A stretch of 64,000 nt of DNA from Psychroserpens sp. NJDZ02 (GTDB lineage Bacteria; Bacteroidota; Bacteroidia; Flavobacteriales; Flavobacteriaceae). The notes beneath the pieces were generated by a model. The model had not been told where the DNA came from and did no database searches. It worked only from the letters and a program-made list of their open reading frames with translations. The stretch is from NCBI RefSeq assembly GCF_004843725.1, contig NZ_CP039451.1, forward strand, positions 2,982,001-3,046,000, in the 5' to 3' direction. A program made the position numbers and the translations under genes. The first letter of the stretch is position 1; each line of letters starts with the position of its first letter. Below are positions 8,059-16,894 of the stretch, one piece after another.

Positions 8059-9072
8059 TTACAGATCCCAATGTGTACCAAAATAGAGTATTGATTTTGC
8101 TAAGGTTTCATTTTTTTCAATCCATAAATCATCGATAAACAAAAAATAATTATAAAATTCTCCGATGGAATTGACTGAGATTTCTGCTGAGTGATTGTTT
8201 AGTATGACCTTGCTTTTTTCAGGATTATTTTCTAATTCCATTTGCTTAATGTCGGAAAGCGTATGTGTTTTGAAGTCTATGTCTTGAAGTTCTGTTATAG
8301 GGTGGCTGGCAAACGTTTCTAAAACTGTTTTTAAGTCATTGCTATCTAATTGTTGTGCAATAAATTTTAAATAATTTAATTCGTCAATAGCATATAATAC
8401 GTCTTCAATTTTATTAATAGGATTGGTTTTTAAATAATCTAAGAGGTTATTTAATCTAATTCCTTCAATCTTTGTAACCGTCATATCTTCAAGATTTGAG
8501 CCATCATAAATCGGGGAGGACAGGAAGTAAGTGCAGCCCTCATGCTGTCCTTTTATATCTAATACAGGAACCTCTTGATTTAGTTTAATACCTTGTGTTC
8601 CAAAAGAAGTTGGTAAAATTGGGTTAAACCAGAGGTTTACTTTTTCTTTGTTTTTTAAGCTGTAGTCCTCTGTAAAAACGAACCATCCTAATTCGATTTC
8701 GTCATCATCTGTGGCGACTTTAATGCAGTTTTTATCTCCTGTAATTTCATTACAGTAAACGCCTTCTTCTAATATTTTAAGTAAAGCCTTAAAATCTTCC
8801 GGCTTTTTAGGGCTTAGATTGTTCTTACTAATATTAGTGTCTTTTTTATTAAATAATTGACTTAAAAAGGAAGGTTTTTTCTGTTCGACTGCTTCAATTT
8901 TTATATCAATAGGGAACCCGTACACTTCTGTACCTAAAACTTTAGAATAGTCGTCAGAATTTAAAGCCTCCCAATTTTGAATAAACCAATCGTATATTGA
9001 TAGTGCTTCAAATTCTTTTAGAAAGCGCAAGTTTGGTTGGTAAGCTGTTCTATAAGCAAAAGATATTTTCAT
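8059..9072 (-). CDS. Large cytosolic protein of unknown function
   Basis: A 337-residue soluble protein with no signal peptide or membrane helix. It starts MKISFAYRTAYQPN and is rich in acidic and aromatic residues. The segment around residues 65-95 is a Lys/Ser/Asn-rich linker that may separate two domains. The C-terminal part has a long helical stretch (about 225-290) and ends with a tryptophan-rich tail. I do not recognise the family. The gene is followed at 60 bases by another unfamiliar cytosolic gene (7537-7998). Confidence 0.55.
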   Translation of the reverse strand: MKISFAYRTAYQPNLRFLKEFEALSIYDWFIQNWEALNSDDYSKVLGTEVYGFPIDIKIEAVEQKKPSFLSQLFNKKDTNISKNNLSPKKPEDFKALLKILEEGVYCNEITGDKNCIKVATDDDEIELGWFVFTEDYSLKNKEKVNLWFNPILPTSFGTQGIKLNQEVPVLDIKGQHEGCTYFLSSPIYDGSNLEDMTVTKIEGIRLNNLLDYLKTNPINKIEDVLYAIDELNYLKFIAQQLDSNDLKTVLETFASHPITELQDIDFKTHTLSDIKQMELENNPEKSKVILNNHSAEISVNSIGEFYNYFLFIDDLWIEKNETLAKSILYFGTHWDL

Positions 9073-9230
9073 TAGTTTGGTTTTTTTAGGTGCGCTTTTT
9101 AAGCAGGTTTGCTTCCTAATATAGTAATTAAGTTAGTAAATGAATTGTAGATAGAGTATATCCGTATGGTATGCTTAATTAGATTAGAGTTAGTAGTTAA
9201 TGATAGGTGGTGTTGCAATAATATTTTAGT

Positions 9231-10403
9231 CTAGTTTTTAGTGCATTTTTTAGTTTGAAGATCTTCTAAACTTGGGTTGTAGTTATTATATTTAATTTCA
9301 AAATCAATTTTTGAATCATCTGCATTATTAGCAGTAATATTGTATAATTTTGTAATGGCACAGTAGTTATTTAGTTTTAAATTATTTCTAATACTTAAAC
9401 TGCCAACACTTTTTAAAAGTTCTAAACCATCAAGAGTGGTTAATGCTTTATTATCGGCAATATGTAATTCGCCTCCTATTTTAGTTATGTTTTGTAATGC
9501 ATCTAATGATGCTAAACTATTATTTGACCAAATGTCTAAATAAGCCCCTAGTGTTTTTAAGTTTTGTAGTCCGTCTAAGTTTTTTAAAGCATCATTACCT
9601 CGTATTAAAGCGCCGTTATTGATGCTTTTTAAATGTTCTAACCCTTGTAAAGTACTAAGGCTGTTATTGTCATTAATGACTAATGTTTTTATGGTTGTTA
9701 TTTTTTCTAAACCTTGTAATGTTTTTAATTTTTGATTCCCAGAAATTTTAAGGACGTCTCCAACCGACTTAATTTGTAATGCGGCTATGCTTAACAATTC
9801 GGCATTATCATCAATAGTTAAATTTGTTGTTATGGTTGTTAGTTGTTCTAATCCTTCGAAATTGTTTAATTTGCTATTTAAAAACACCTCAAATTCACCA
9901 ACGGTTTGTAAATTGGTTAAGCCTTTAAAAGAAAGAAGCGCACTATTATGAGCTATTCTAAAGTACTCTTCTACCGTTTTTAAATTATTTAAGCCTTCTA
10001 GATTTTCTAAACAGATATTTGCTGAAACTTCTATATTAGCAACTTTAACAAGCGCTTCTAACCCTTTTAAGGATTTCAGTTTTAAATTACTAATAATATA
10101 TAAGTCTTCCGATATAGTTTTAACTTTAGAGAGTGCTGTTATTGTTGTGATATCACTACCATTGGTTTTATCTCCAATAAAAAGAGTGCCTTTTATATCA
10201 GAAATGTGTTCTAAAATTCCGCCTGCACTAAAGGCTTTATTTAGGTCAGTTTGATTTTTAAAATGAATATCCCCAGTATACGTTTGTGCATTTATAGTGC
10301 TTACAAAAAGCATGTTTAAAAAGAGGAATAGCGTCAAGAAAGTTGTTTTTCTTTTAATGAAGCCGGCTCTATTATAAACTATTTTGGTTTCTATTGTTTT
10401 CAT
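9231..10403 (-). CDS. Secreted leucine-rich-repeat-like (receptor L-like) protein
   Basis: A 390-residue protein. The long, basic N-terminal region precedes a hydrophobic signal segment (FLTLFLFLNMLFVSTINAQ), with likely cleavage near residue 40. The rest is about a dozen repeats of 22-24 residues of the form LxIxxNxxLxxLxGLxxLxxI, the pattern of receptor-L-domain or BspA-like solenoids that bind surface ligands. No sorting domain of the type IX system is evident at the C-terminus, which ends in KKCTKN. Another protein of similar repeat type is encoded at 37011-38144. The ligand is unknown. Confidence 0.75.
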   Translation of the reverse strand: MKTIETKIVYNRAGFIKRKTTFLTLFLFLNMLFVSTINAQTYTGDIHFKNQTDLNKAFSAGGILEHISDIKGTLFIGDKTNGSDITTITALSKVKTISEDLYIISNLKLKSLKGLEALVKVANIEVSANICLENLEGLNNLKTVEEYFRIAHNSALLSFKGLTNLQTVGEFEVFLNSKLNNFEGLEQLTTITTNLTIDDNAELLSIAALQIKSVGDVLKISGNQKLKTLQGLEKITTIKTLVINDNNSLSTLQGLEHLKSINNGALIRGNDALKNLDGLQNLKTLGAYLDIWSNNSLASLDALQNITKIGGELHIADNKALTTLDGLELLKSVGSLSIRNNLKLNNYCAITKLYNITANNADDSKIDFEIKYNNYNPSLEDLQTKKCTKN

Positions 10404-10603
10404 TTTGTGTTATTTTGTAGTATGAATGTAGTGATTTTAAATCTATCATACAGATTGCGTCGATTGTTTAAATGTCTCAAGGTGTAACCAATTATACTAT
10501 TGATTTGGTTCAAATTCTTTTAGAAATGGTAAATTAGATTGATGAGTTTGTTCTATAGATAAAATATATCTTAATGGGTTTGATTTTTAATGCGGAGTGT
10601 TTG

Positions 10604-11068
10604 TTATAGTTTATAACGTTTAAATTTTTGTTCAAACCTATTTTCCATAAAATCATTCTGTAAAAAGACATCAGTAAATTCCCAAATCAAATCTAAAACA
10701 TCGTCGTCCTCTTTTATTATGCCCTGTCCTTCATTTTCTTGAATTTCTCCCTGAGAATAAATGTATTTTCTGTCTAATTTTCCATTTGTGTATTTTTCGA
10801 AATAGTAAGTGTCTGATACATCAGAAATCATGAATTGTATAATGTCTTTCTCAAAAGTTGAAATATCATAAATTTGGCCGAGTTCGGTAATTATTAATGT
10901 CCCTGTTTTTGTTTGTAAAATGTCTACCGTGTTATCGTCTCGTAGACTGCTTGTCGCTTCTTCAAAACTAACCGTTTTGTAAAACGCTATTTTACTTTCT
11001 AAAAGAGAATTGATTTGAGCGTCATCCGTTTGACCTTTTATTAATAATCCCGCAATGTTAAATCCCAT
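10604..11068 (-). CDS. Cytosolic protein of unknown function
   Basis: A 154-residue acidic protein with no signal peptide. Around residues 55-75 the sequence reads KTGTLIITELGQIYDIS, and the C-terminal half is rich in Asp and Glu, with FMENRFEQKFKRYKL at the end. No family was recognised. It stands alone with 180-200 bases of unremarkable AT-rich sequence on each side, within the run of unfamiliar minus-strand genes. Confidence 0.55.
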   Translation of the reverse strand: MGFNIAGLLIKGQTDDAQINSLLESKIAFYKTVSFEEATSSLRDDNTVDILQTKTGTLIITELGQIYDISTFEKDIIQFMISDVSDTYYFEKYTNGKLDRKYIYSQGEIQENEGQGIIKEDDDVLDLIWEFTDVFLQNDFMENRFEQKFKRYKL

Positions 11069-11249
11069 ATTTTTTGTTTTTTTGAATTCAAATATTCTAT
11101 AATTGTTCTTGTTTATAATGTACGATGAGTTTGTTGCCTTAATTTTTTACTTGAGCTTCTAGTAATATTAGTCATTGTTTTATTTCTTTTAAACGCTGGT
11201 TTTAACAGCAAACCGTTATGACGTGTACATTTTCTTTTTTAGGGAAGTG

Positions 11250-11825
11250 TTATCCTGGGTCTATACTACTATATTTTAACTTTGTAATTAAGTTTTTTGC
11301 TCCAATAGTGAGTTTGATATAGTCAGAATCGCCAGCTCCCAAAATATAAAACACGTCTTTTTCTTTTTTTGGCGAGTCGGAGTAGTCACTAGATTGTAAC
11401 TCAAAATTATCCCAGTTTTCAATTTGTTTGTTTAAATCAAAAGTAAAATCATAATAGTATGGTGCTCTTTTGTCACAGGCCCACGCATATTCACTATCAT
11501 TTTTTACATTTATAATTATCGTTTTGTCAATTTCAGGTTTTGATAAATTGATTTTCTCACCTTCGGTACTTCCCGAACATCTATCGTCAGCATAATATAG
11601 TAACGTCCAATTGTCGTCCATTAGTTTAACTAAATTGTGTCCATTTTTTAGATTATGAGTAAATAATTCGGCGACTTCCTTCTTTTTTGATGTTTGATTA
11701 TTGGGCTGTAAAGTTTTGCTTTTAGCAGTGTTAATTACTCTTTTAATGTCTTCTTGTTTGTAGCCGTATGACACAATTATGATTAAAAGACTAATAAATA
11801 TAACGTGTTTTAATATGATTTTCAT
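11250..11825 (-). CDS. Membrane-anchored or secreted protein of unknown function
   Basis: A 191-residue protein with an N-terminal hydrophobic segment (about residues 6-20) serving as signal peptide or anchor; no lipobox cysteine follows. The mature part includes a Thr/Ser/Asn-rich linker (about 30-50) and a domain with two cysteines in sequence context DRCSG and WACDK that might pair. No family was recognised. The gene is 88 bases downstream of 11914-12930 on the same strand. Confidence 0.55.
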   Translation of the reverse strand: MKIILKHVIFISLLIIIVSYGYKQEDIKRVINTAKSKTLQPNNQTSKKKEVAELFTHNLKNGHNLVKLMDDNWTLLYYADDRCSGSTEGEKINLSKPEIDKTIIINVKNDSEYAWACDKRAPYYYDFTFDLNKQIENWDNFELQSSDYSDSPKKEKDVFYILGAGDSDYIKLTIGAKNLITKLKYSSIDPG

Positions 11826-11913
11826 GACTATTAGCTGTTTTAATTCGGTATCACTTGTTTGCTAAATAAGATCATTTAGTAGTGGTTAATTAAAATCTGA
11901 AAAACAAGTTGGG

Positions 11914-12930
11914 TTATTCTACAATTAAATTATTCAAGGATAACTCAGATAAACTAGACAGTGAGGTGTTTTCTTCGATGCTTTCTGCTTTAAGGTCGAT
12001 TTTTTGCTTTGGTGTGCTTATAATAATACCGCCATTGTAGATCTGGTAGGTTACATCTTGATTAGTAAAGGTTAACGTGTTTTTGTTTTTATCAAAAACA
12101 AATTGATCGGTGTAAGCTAATTCAATGTTTTCGTCTTTGGCTTTAAAGGTGTAGAGTAAAAATTCTTGATAGGCTTTGGCGTGGTATAGTTCCATTTTCT
12201 TTCCGTCTTTAAAAGTCAAATCGTAGATTAAAATAATATCTATATCATCACTTAAAGAGTTGTATTTTTTTTCGACCATTTGATTGCCAACTCTAGTTTT
12301 TTCTAAATGTTCTTCTAAAATACCATCGGCGCTTAATCCGATTTCTTCAATTTTTATGACAACAGGTTTATTTTGTTCCACTTTAAACTCTGAATATTGA
12401 TGCCAACAACACCCACTTTTAGTTGAGGTATGGATTGTTTGACTATCATAATCCATAAAAAACATCCCACAGTAATCTTGTGCTAATCTTGTGAATTCGG
12501 GACTATGTTTTAAATTATCATCTGTTTGAAGGTATATTTGAAAAGAAGGCCCATGATAGCAACTATATTGACCATCCATAATCGCTAAATCTGGGAGACC
12601 ATCAAAATTGAAATCTTTAGCTATTATAATACTTTGATTGCCATAAGGAATTTCTAAAACATTAGTTTGTCTGTTATTATCAGTATCCAAGTCTATGGTT
12701 AATTCTTCCGAATGGATAGTAATTATACTTTTTGTAGTACCAGTTTTAAAAATTGAAATACTCCCTTTTTTAAAAACGTCCTCTTCAAATCCTTTGTCGA
12801 TAGTCAGTAGTCCTGTGTAGTGTTCTGAAAAGCCTGTGATTTGATAGTCTGTTTGACAAAAAACACCTATTGAAAAAAGTCCAAATAGGATTGTAAGGTA
12901 ACCAGTTATTTGTATTTTATTATTTAGCAT
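11914..12930 (-). CDS. Secreted protein with a calcium-loop-like motif, possibly XAC2610-like
   Basis: A 338-residue protein with an N-terminal signal segment (about residues 7-25, cleavage near FCQ). Residues about 106-113 read DFNFDGLPD, the Asp-rich loop seen in FG-GAP or XAC2610-type proteins, followed by LAIMDGQYSCYHG and, about 50 residues later, a CGMFF and GCCWHQY block. This order resembles the XAC2610 family, whose studied member inhibits lysozyme-like effectors, but I can only suggest this. The C-terminal third is a separate beta-rich region. Its start lies 7 bases after the stop of 12938-13273, so the two form an operon. Confidence 0.6.
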   Translation of the reverse strand: MLNNKIQITGYLTILFGLFSIGVFCQTDYQITGFSEHYTGLLTIDKGFEEDVFKKGSISIFKTGTTKSIITIHSEELTIDLDTDNNRQTNVLEIPYGNQSIIIAKDFNFDGLPDLAIMDGQYSCYHGPSFQIYLQTDDNLKHSPEFTRLAQDYCGMFFMDYDSQTIHTSTKSGCCWHQYSEFKVEQNKPVVIKIEEIGLSADGILEEHLEKTRVGNQMVEKKYNSLSDDIDIILIYDLTFKDGKKMELYHAKAYQEFLLYTFKAKDENIELAYTDQFVFDKNKNTLTFTNQDVTYQIYNGGIIISTPKQKIDLKAESIEENTSLSSLSELSLNNLIVE

Positions 12931-12937
12931 AATGTAT

Positions 12938-13273
12938 TTATATTTCTTCTAAAATTGATGTTCCGTTTGTTTGATTACCAGAGGTCCATGTCCAGTTTTC
13001 ATACAGTCTGATTTTTCTGTTTGTCATGATTTCCGGTTGAGATTGGCACACACCTGTCATTAATTCGCCTTTTATATTAATCTGATGGTAACGCATATCT
13101 ATAGCTCCTTTTTGATCTACGATCCCTATTAAATGACCTTCTGCAATTTGTCCACCGCTATACTTGTCTGTCAAAATAGTCCCATTTTGTTTATATTTAA
13201 AAATGGTTTCTACGGAGGTTTCTGCGTTGTCAGAATTGGTAATTGGCTTAAAGTTTTTATTGTGATAGTTCAT
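12938..13273 (-). CDS. Small conserved protein often labelled N-acetylglutamate synthase (label doubtful)
   Basis: A 111-residue soluble protein with the segments YSGGQIAEGHLIG, DMRYHQIN and a C-terminal GTSILEE. From memory this family is widespread in Bacteroidetes and Firmicutes and is commonly auto-named N-acetylglutamate synthase. The protein has no acetyl-CoA binding motif of GNAT enzymes and is too short for one, so I would not accept that function. The short beta segments look like a small beta-sandwich. It is 7 bases upstream of the secreted protein gene 11914-12930 and downstream of the MORN-like gene at 13310. Confidence 0.7.
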   Translation of the reverse strand: MNYHNKNFKPITNSDNAETSVETIFKYKQNGTILTDKYSGGQIAEGHLIGIVDQKGAIDMRYHQINIKGELMTGVCQSQPEIMTNRKIRLYENWTWTSGNQTNGTSILEEI

Positions 13274-13309
13274 TCTGATAGGTTCCTTTTTTTTAATATT
13301 TAGTTGGTA

Positions 13310-13510
13310 TTAGTCTACAGGTGTTCCGTTGTTGTATTCTGTTTCATTTATAAGTTTACCTGCAGTATCGTAAGATTTCCAAGTCCCTTCTTTTTTACCT
13401 TTGTTATAATACCCTGTTTGGTCTGGTGTTTTGTTAGGATAATACGCTTGATAGAAATTATGATTGATTACTTCTTGACTAAAAGTGTTGGTTATATAAA
13501 GTGGCATCAA
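13310..13510 (-). CDS. MORN-like secreted protein, probably frameshifted near its start
   Basis: The readable frame gives 66 residues from a TTG at 13510 (next ATG at 13507). It contains a MORN-2 type repeat, GYYNKGKKEGTWKSYD, as in YwqK-like proteins. The frame stays open further upstream and encodes FIICLMPLYITNTFSQ, a clear end of a signal peptide, but has no start codon. An ATG at 13539 is in another frame; adding one A to the AAAA run (13527-13530 on the complement) would join it to give MRPKNTF followed by that signal peptide. A promoter -7 box at 13596-13603 fits a start at 13539. Either the gene is frameshifted or the run was misread. Confidence 0.6.
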   Translation of the reverse strand: MMPLYITNTFSQEVINHNFYQAYYPNKTPDQTGYYNKGKKEGTWKSYDTAGKLINETEYNNGTPVD

Positions 13511-13595
13511 ACATATAATGAATGTGTTTTAGGGCGCATAGTGTTATGGGTTTTATAGTAGTGTTGGAGGAATATGATTAATTAATTCTACTCTG

Positions 13596-13603
13596 CAAAG
13601 TTA
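13596..13603 (-). promoter_or_regulatory. Promoter -7 box for the 13.5-11.2 kb minus-strand operon
   Basis: The minus strand reads TAACTTTG, an exact TAnnTTTG match, 56 bases before the ATG at 13539. The -33 region is T-rich without a perfect TTG. It would drive the MORN-like gene, the small conserved gene and the secreted protein gene. Confidence 0.5.
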
Positions 13604-13725
13604 ATTTTTAAATTAGAAAAACCGAATAGTTTTAAACAGAGTTAATGATAAGTTATCCTAATTAATTAAAAATATTAACTCAAATAGAATAGTTTAAGAG
13701 GTAATAGAATGAAAACATTATTTTT

Positions 13726-13733
13726 TATGTTTG
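13726..13733 (+). promoter_or_regulatory. Promoter -7 box of the WG-repeat lipoprotein gene
   Basis: TATGTTTG is an exact match to TAnnTTTG. It lies 24 bases before the ATG at 13758. An apparent upstream TTG start at 13731 falls inside this box and is therefore unlikely. Confidence 0.55.
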
Positions 13734-13757
13734 CATTTTACTGAAAACAATAAAAGC

Positions 13758-15002
13758 ATGTTTATGACTAGAATTCTACTGTGTGTTATCATTTTAAGTT
13801 CCTTATTAAGTTGTGAAAACAATGAAAATAAGCTTCTTCCTATAAAGGTAAATGGGCTATTGGGGTTTATTAATTACTCAGGCGAGATGGTCATTGACCC
13901 AATATATGATGATTTTGAAGGGTATTCCAATGGAGTTATTGGTGTAGGATTTAACGGGAAAGATGGTTTTATAGATGAAAAAGGAGAAGAGCTTACAGGT
14001 TTTATATACGATCGTGTCCGTTATTTTACTGATGGTTTAGCAAGTGTGAGACTTAATGGTAAGTACGGTTTTGTAAATACCAAGGGAGATGTTGTAATCC
14101 CAATACAATATGGTTATGTATTTCATTTTAGTGATGGGATGGTTGTTTTTAGTCAAGATCCGTACGAACAAAAGTATGGGTATCTAGATAAAAGTGGTAC
14201 TGTAATTGTTGAACCAAAATTTGATGAGGCTAAGGCATTTTTTGAAGGTTTTGCAGCAGTAAAGATTGATGATAAGTATGGTTTTATTAATAAAAAAGGA
14301 GACTATATCGTAACGCCTAAATATGATAAGGTTGAAGATTTTTTTGAAGGTTATGCGGCAGTCAGTAAAGAGGGATTGTGGGGTTTTATTGATGGCTCAG
14401 GTAATGAGGTTATCCCGTTAATATACCGTGAAGTTGAACCGTTTATAGAGGGTTACGCTATTGTCGATAAAAGTTACAATAAAAAGGGAATGATAAATAC
14501 ATTAAATGAAATAGTTATTCCTTTTGAATTTGCAGAATTAGAACCTTTTCAAGAGGGACTTGCAGTCGCTAGTTATTTTGGAGATAAAAAAGGATTTATA
14601 AACAAAGAAGGAAAGTGGGTGATTACTTTGTCATACGATTATGCTGAAGGTTTTAACGAAGGATTAGCAGCTGTAGGTATTAGAAATGGTCGAGAAGAAG
14701 AAAACGGAGACGTTTTATTTGGTTACATCGATAAAAAAGGAAAGCAAGTTATTGCCCCTAAGTTTAGTTCAGCTCGACCTTTTGTCGATGGAATTGCTAT
14801 TGTTGGTGTCAAAACAGGAGAATATACCTATAATTTAGGTTATATAAATAAGGAAGGGGATTATATTATAAAACCTCGTTTTTTTAATGCTTCACCGTTT
14901 TTTAATGGTGTCGCATCAATACATGATGTCAATGGAAACCCTAAAAAAAATTATATAGATAAAACGGGTGAAGTACTTTACGTGGCAGATAAAAAGGAGT
15001 AG
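13758..15002 (+). CDS. WG-repeat lipoprotein
   Basis: About 414 residues. The N-terminus is a lipoprotein signal peptide (VIILSSLLSC). An ATG at 13758 and another at 13764 are both usable; the TTG further upstream sits in the promoter. The mature protein is a run of roughly eight WG (KWG) repeats, each with a YGFIN/D-KKG strand pair followed by a YDxxxxFxEGxAxV segment. WG repeats form beta-rich propeller-like structures at the cell envelope and are of unknown function. The gene runs opposite to its neighbours and ends before a CA dinucleotide repeat. Confidence 0.85.
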   Translation: MFMTRILLCVIILSSLLSCENNENKLLPIKVNGLLGFINYSGEMVIDPIYDDFEGYSNGVIGVGFNGKDGFIDEKGEELTGFIYDRVRYFTDGLASVRLNGKYGFVNTKGDVVIPIQYGYVFHFSDGMVVFSQDPYEQKYGYLDKSGTVIVEPKFDEAKAFFEGFAAVKIDDKYGFINKKGDYIVTPKYDKVEDFFEGYAAVSKEGLWGFIDGSGNEVIPLIYREVEPFIEGYAIVDKSYNKKGMINTLNEIVIPFEFAELEPFQEGLAVASYFGDKKGFINKEGKWVITLSYDYAEGFNEGLAAVGIRNGREEENGDVLFGYIDKKGKQVIAPKFSSARPFVDGIAIVGVKTGEYTYNLGYINKEGDYIIKPRFFNASPFFNGVASIHDVNGNPKKNYIDKTGEVLYVADKKE

Positions 15003-15007
15003 TAGAG

Positions 15008-15034
15008 ACACACACACACACACACACACACACA
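15008..15034. repeat. (AC)13 dinucleotide microsatellite
   Basis: A perfect run of 13 AC units plus one A in the gap between the convergent WG-repeat gene and the lipoprotein gene at 15146. Dinucleotide tracts this long are uncommon in bacterial genomes. It lies 6 bases after the WG gene stop and cannot alter that reading frame. Confidence 0.95.
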
Positions 15035-15145
15035 TGCATCATTAGTCATGTGATAAGCGTTCCGTTTTAATTATATAAAAACAGCTTAAGTACTTGGGGT
15101 AAAAAACTTTTATCCCTTTGTATCTAGCGGTTATTAATGCATTAT

Positions 15146-16789
15146 TTATAACATCTCTTTCAGTGTTATTTTTGTGATTTTTCCGGAATCATAGGTGATT
15201 AAGGTATTGTTTTGGTCATAGAGCATGTAGTTGCCTTCGTCGTTGTGCACACTAATACCTTCACCTGTATAACGCATAATAAACGAGCGGGTAAATGTTT
15301 TGTCTGACAATAATTGATTTTTTTCGGTAGATAAAAATTTAAAACCAGCCTTGTCGTTTTCTCTAACTTGTAGTAGTGATGGCGTTAAAAAATCCATCTG
15401 AGAATAGGGGAGTTTAGAAACGACTTGTTGCTCTTGATTAATGTAATAATATGTTCTGTCTTTAATGTCCTTTGTATCTGTGAAAAAATAATGATCAGAA
15501 TGTGTATGTGATTGTCCTGAATATAGAAAATTAATAGGTGATGGAATAGCAGTTATTATTTTTCCGTTTTTGTCAATAAACTCAGTGGTGTCTTCTAGTT
15601 TATGTAAGTATAAGTTTTTTGCAGGAGACGTATTTTTAAGTGTCGTTAAAAAGGTAATAGTATCTCTTCTGTTTTCTAAATATAATGTAAACGAATCGGC
15701 ATTTCCTTTTAATGCTATTTTAGTTTTTCTAGTTTCTTTTAATGCGGCATTATAATGTTTGAGATCAAGATATTTTAAAGTCAAAAAGAGTTGCTCTTTT
15801 GTGTTTACGCTATTTAAGTACTCGGAATATGATTTCTTATAATATAATTGTTGTTCGTATTTTTCTTCTGTAGTTTTGGTGGAGCAGTTACTGATGCTAA
15901 ATTTGGTATCTAAAACTTTTTCGTTTTTATTGTAATAAACTTCTTCAATAATAGAGCCTTTGTGATAAGGGTAATAGTCATCAGGTGTTTCGTATTCTAA
16001 ATAGTTGTCTGACATTTTAAGGAGTTTAAAAGGCCCTTTTTGCACACCTATTTCATTCTTTTTAAAATGAATAGAATCAATTTTGGACAAATACATGATT
16101 TTAAATTCCATTTGTAGACTATCAACATGTTTCATTTGGTCAACAGGAATAGAGTTTAGAGGAAATGAATACGGCTCAATAGGAGTTGGAGTGTCGTTAC
16201 TAGTACCATCGTGATAGTAAATGTTCATTATTCTTAATTCCTTTTCAGAATCAAAATTTAAGTAATAATGCGGTTGAATCGTTTGCTCAGTTTCAAATTT
16301 GTAGACAGTAGTACCATTATTTCTTACTCTAGTTTCTAAAGCGGATTTGTGTTCTTTAAAAATTTGATTAAAATAGGTGCCGCTTTGTACGGTGTCTCTA
16401 TATTTTATATGATTGTTATTGACTAGTTTTATGGACATGTTTTCATTGTCATTATATCTTTCTTCATCAGATAAGTATAACTTGGTTATACTTTTAAACT
16501 CGTCATCTTGACTTTTTTCATAATACGCCAGCGTTTTTATGATGGTGTCTTTATTATTTAAATAATAATCTAAATTGGCTTTTAATCTCGTTTTTATTAC
16601 AATAACACTAGTGGTGTCAATAAAAGCTTTGATGTTTTTTTCTATAGTTTTAATTTCATCTTTATCTGGACATAATTTTTCTTGTTCTGTTACCATTGCT
16701 TCAGTGACGGTTTCTCTAATAACAATTGGAGTGGTTGTGTCTGTGCAAGAACAGAATAATAATAAAATAAAGGATAGTTTTTTTAACAT
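15146..16789 (-). CDS. Large hypothetical lipoprotein
   Basis: A 547-residue lipoprotein when started at the ATG at 16789 (MLKKLSFILLLFCSC, acylated Cys15); two further in-frame ATGs up to 16804 would only add a few residues. The mature part begins Thr-rich and contains a helical stretch (about residues 35-85), then a beta-rich body. The last 150 residues show WG-like strand pairs (FIDKNGKII, YYINQEQQVV, MLYDQNNTLI), hinting at a beta-propeller related to the WG protein on the opposite strand. No family was recognised with certainty. Confidence 0.65.
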   Translation of the reverse strand: MLKKLSFILLLFCSCTDTTTPIVIRETVTEAMVTEQEKLCPDKDEIKTIEKNIKAFIDTTSVIVIKTRLKANLDYYLNNKDTIIKTLAYYEKSQDDEFKSITKLYLSDEERYNDNENMSIKLVNNNHIKYRDTVQSGTYFNQIFKEHKSALETRVRNNGTTVYKFETEQTIQPHYYLNFDSEKELRIMNIYYHDGTSNDTPTPIEPYSFPLNSIPVDQMKHVDSLQMEFKIMYLSKIDSIHFKKNEIGVQKGPFKLLKMSDNYLEYETPDDYYPYHKGSIIEEVYYNKNEKVLDTKFSISNCSTKTTEEKYEQQLYYKKSYSEYLNSVNTKEQLFLTLKYLDLKHYNAALKETRKTKIALKGNADSFTLYLENRRDTITFLTTLKNTSPAKNLYLHKLEDTTEFIDKNGKIITAIPSPINFLYSGQSHTHSDHYFFTDTKDIKDRTYYYINQEQQVVSKLPYSQMDFLTPSLLQVRENDKAGFKFLSTEKNQLLSDKTFTRSFIMRYTGEGISVHNDEGNYMLYDQNNTLITYDSGKITKITLKEML

Positions 16790-16894
16790 AGTGATCATAG
16801 TCATTTTTGATATCTATAAATAAGTGTTTCCAATGTTTTAAGCTGTGAAAAGAGTTTGCTATTGTAATCGATTTAATAGTATTTAGTCTTTAAA

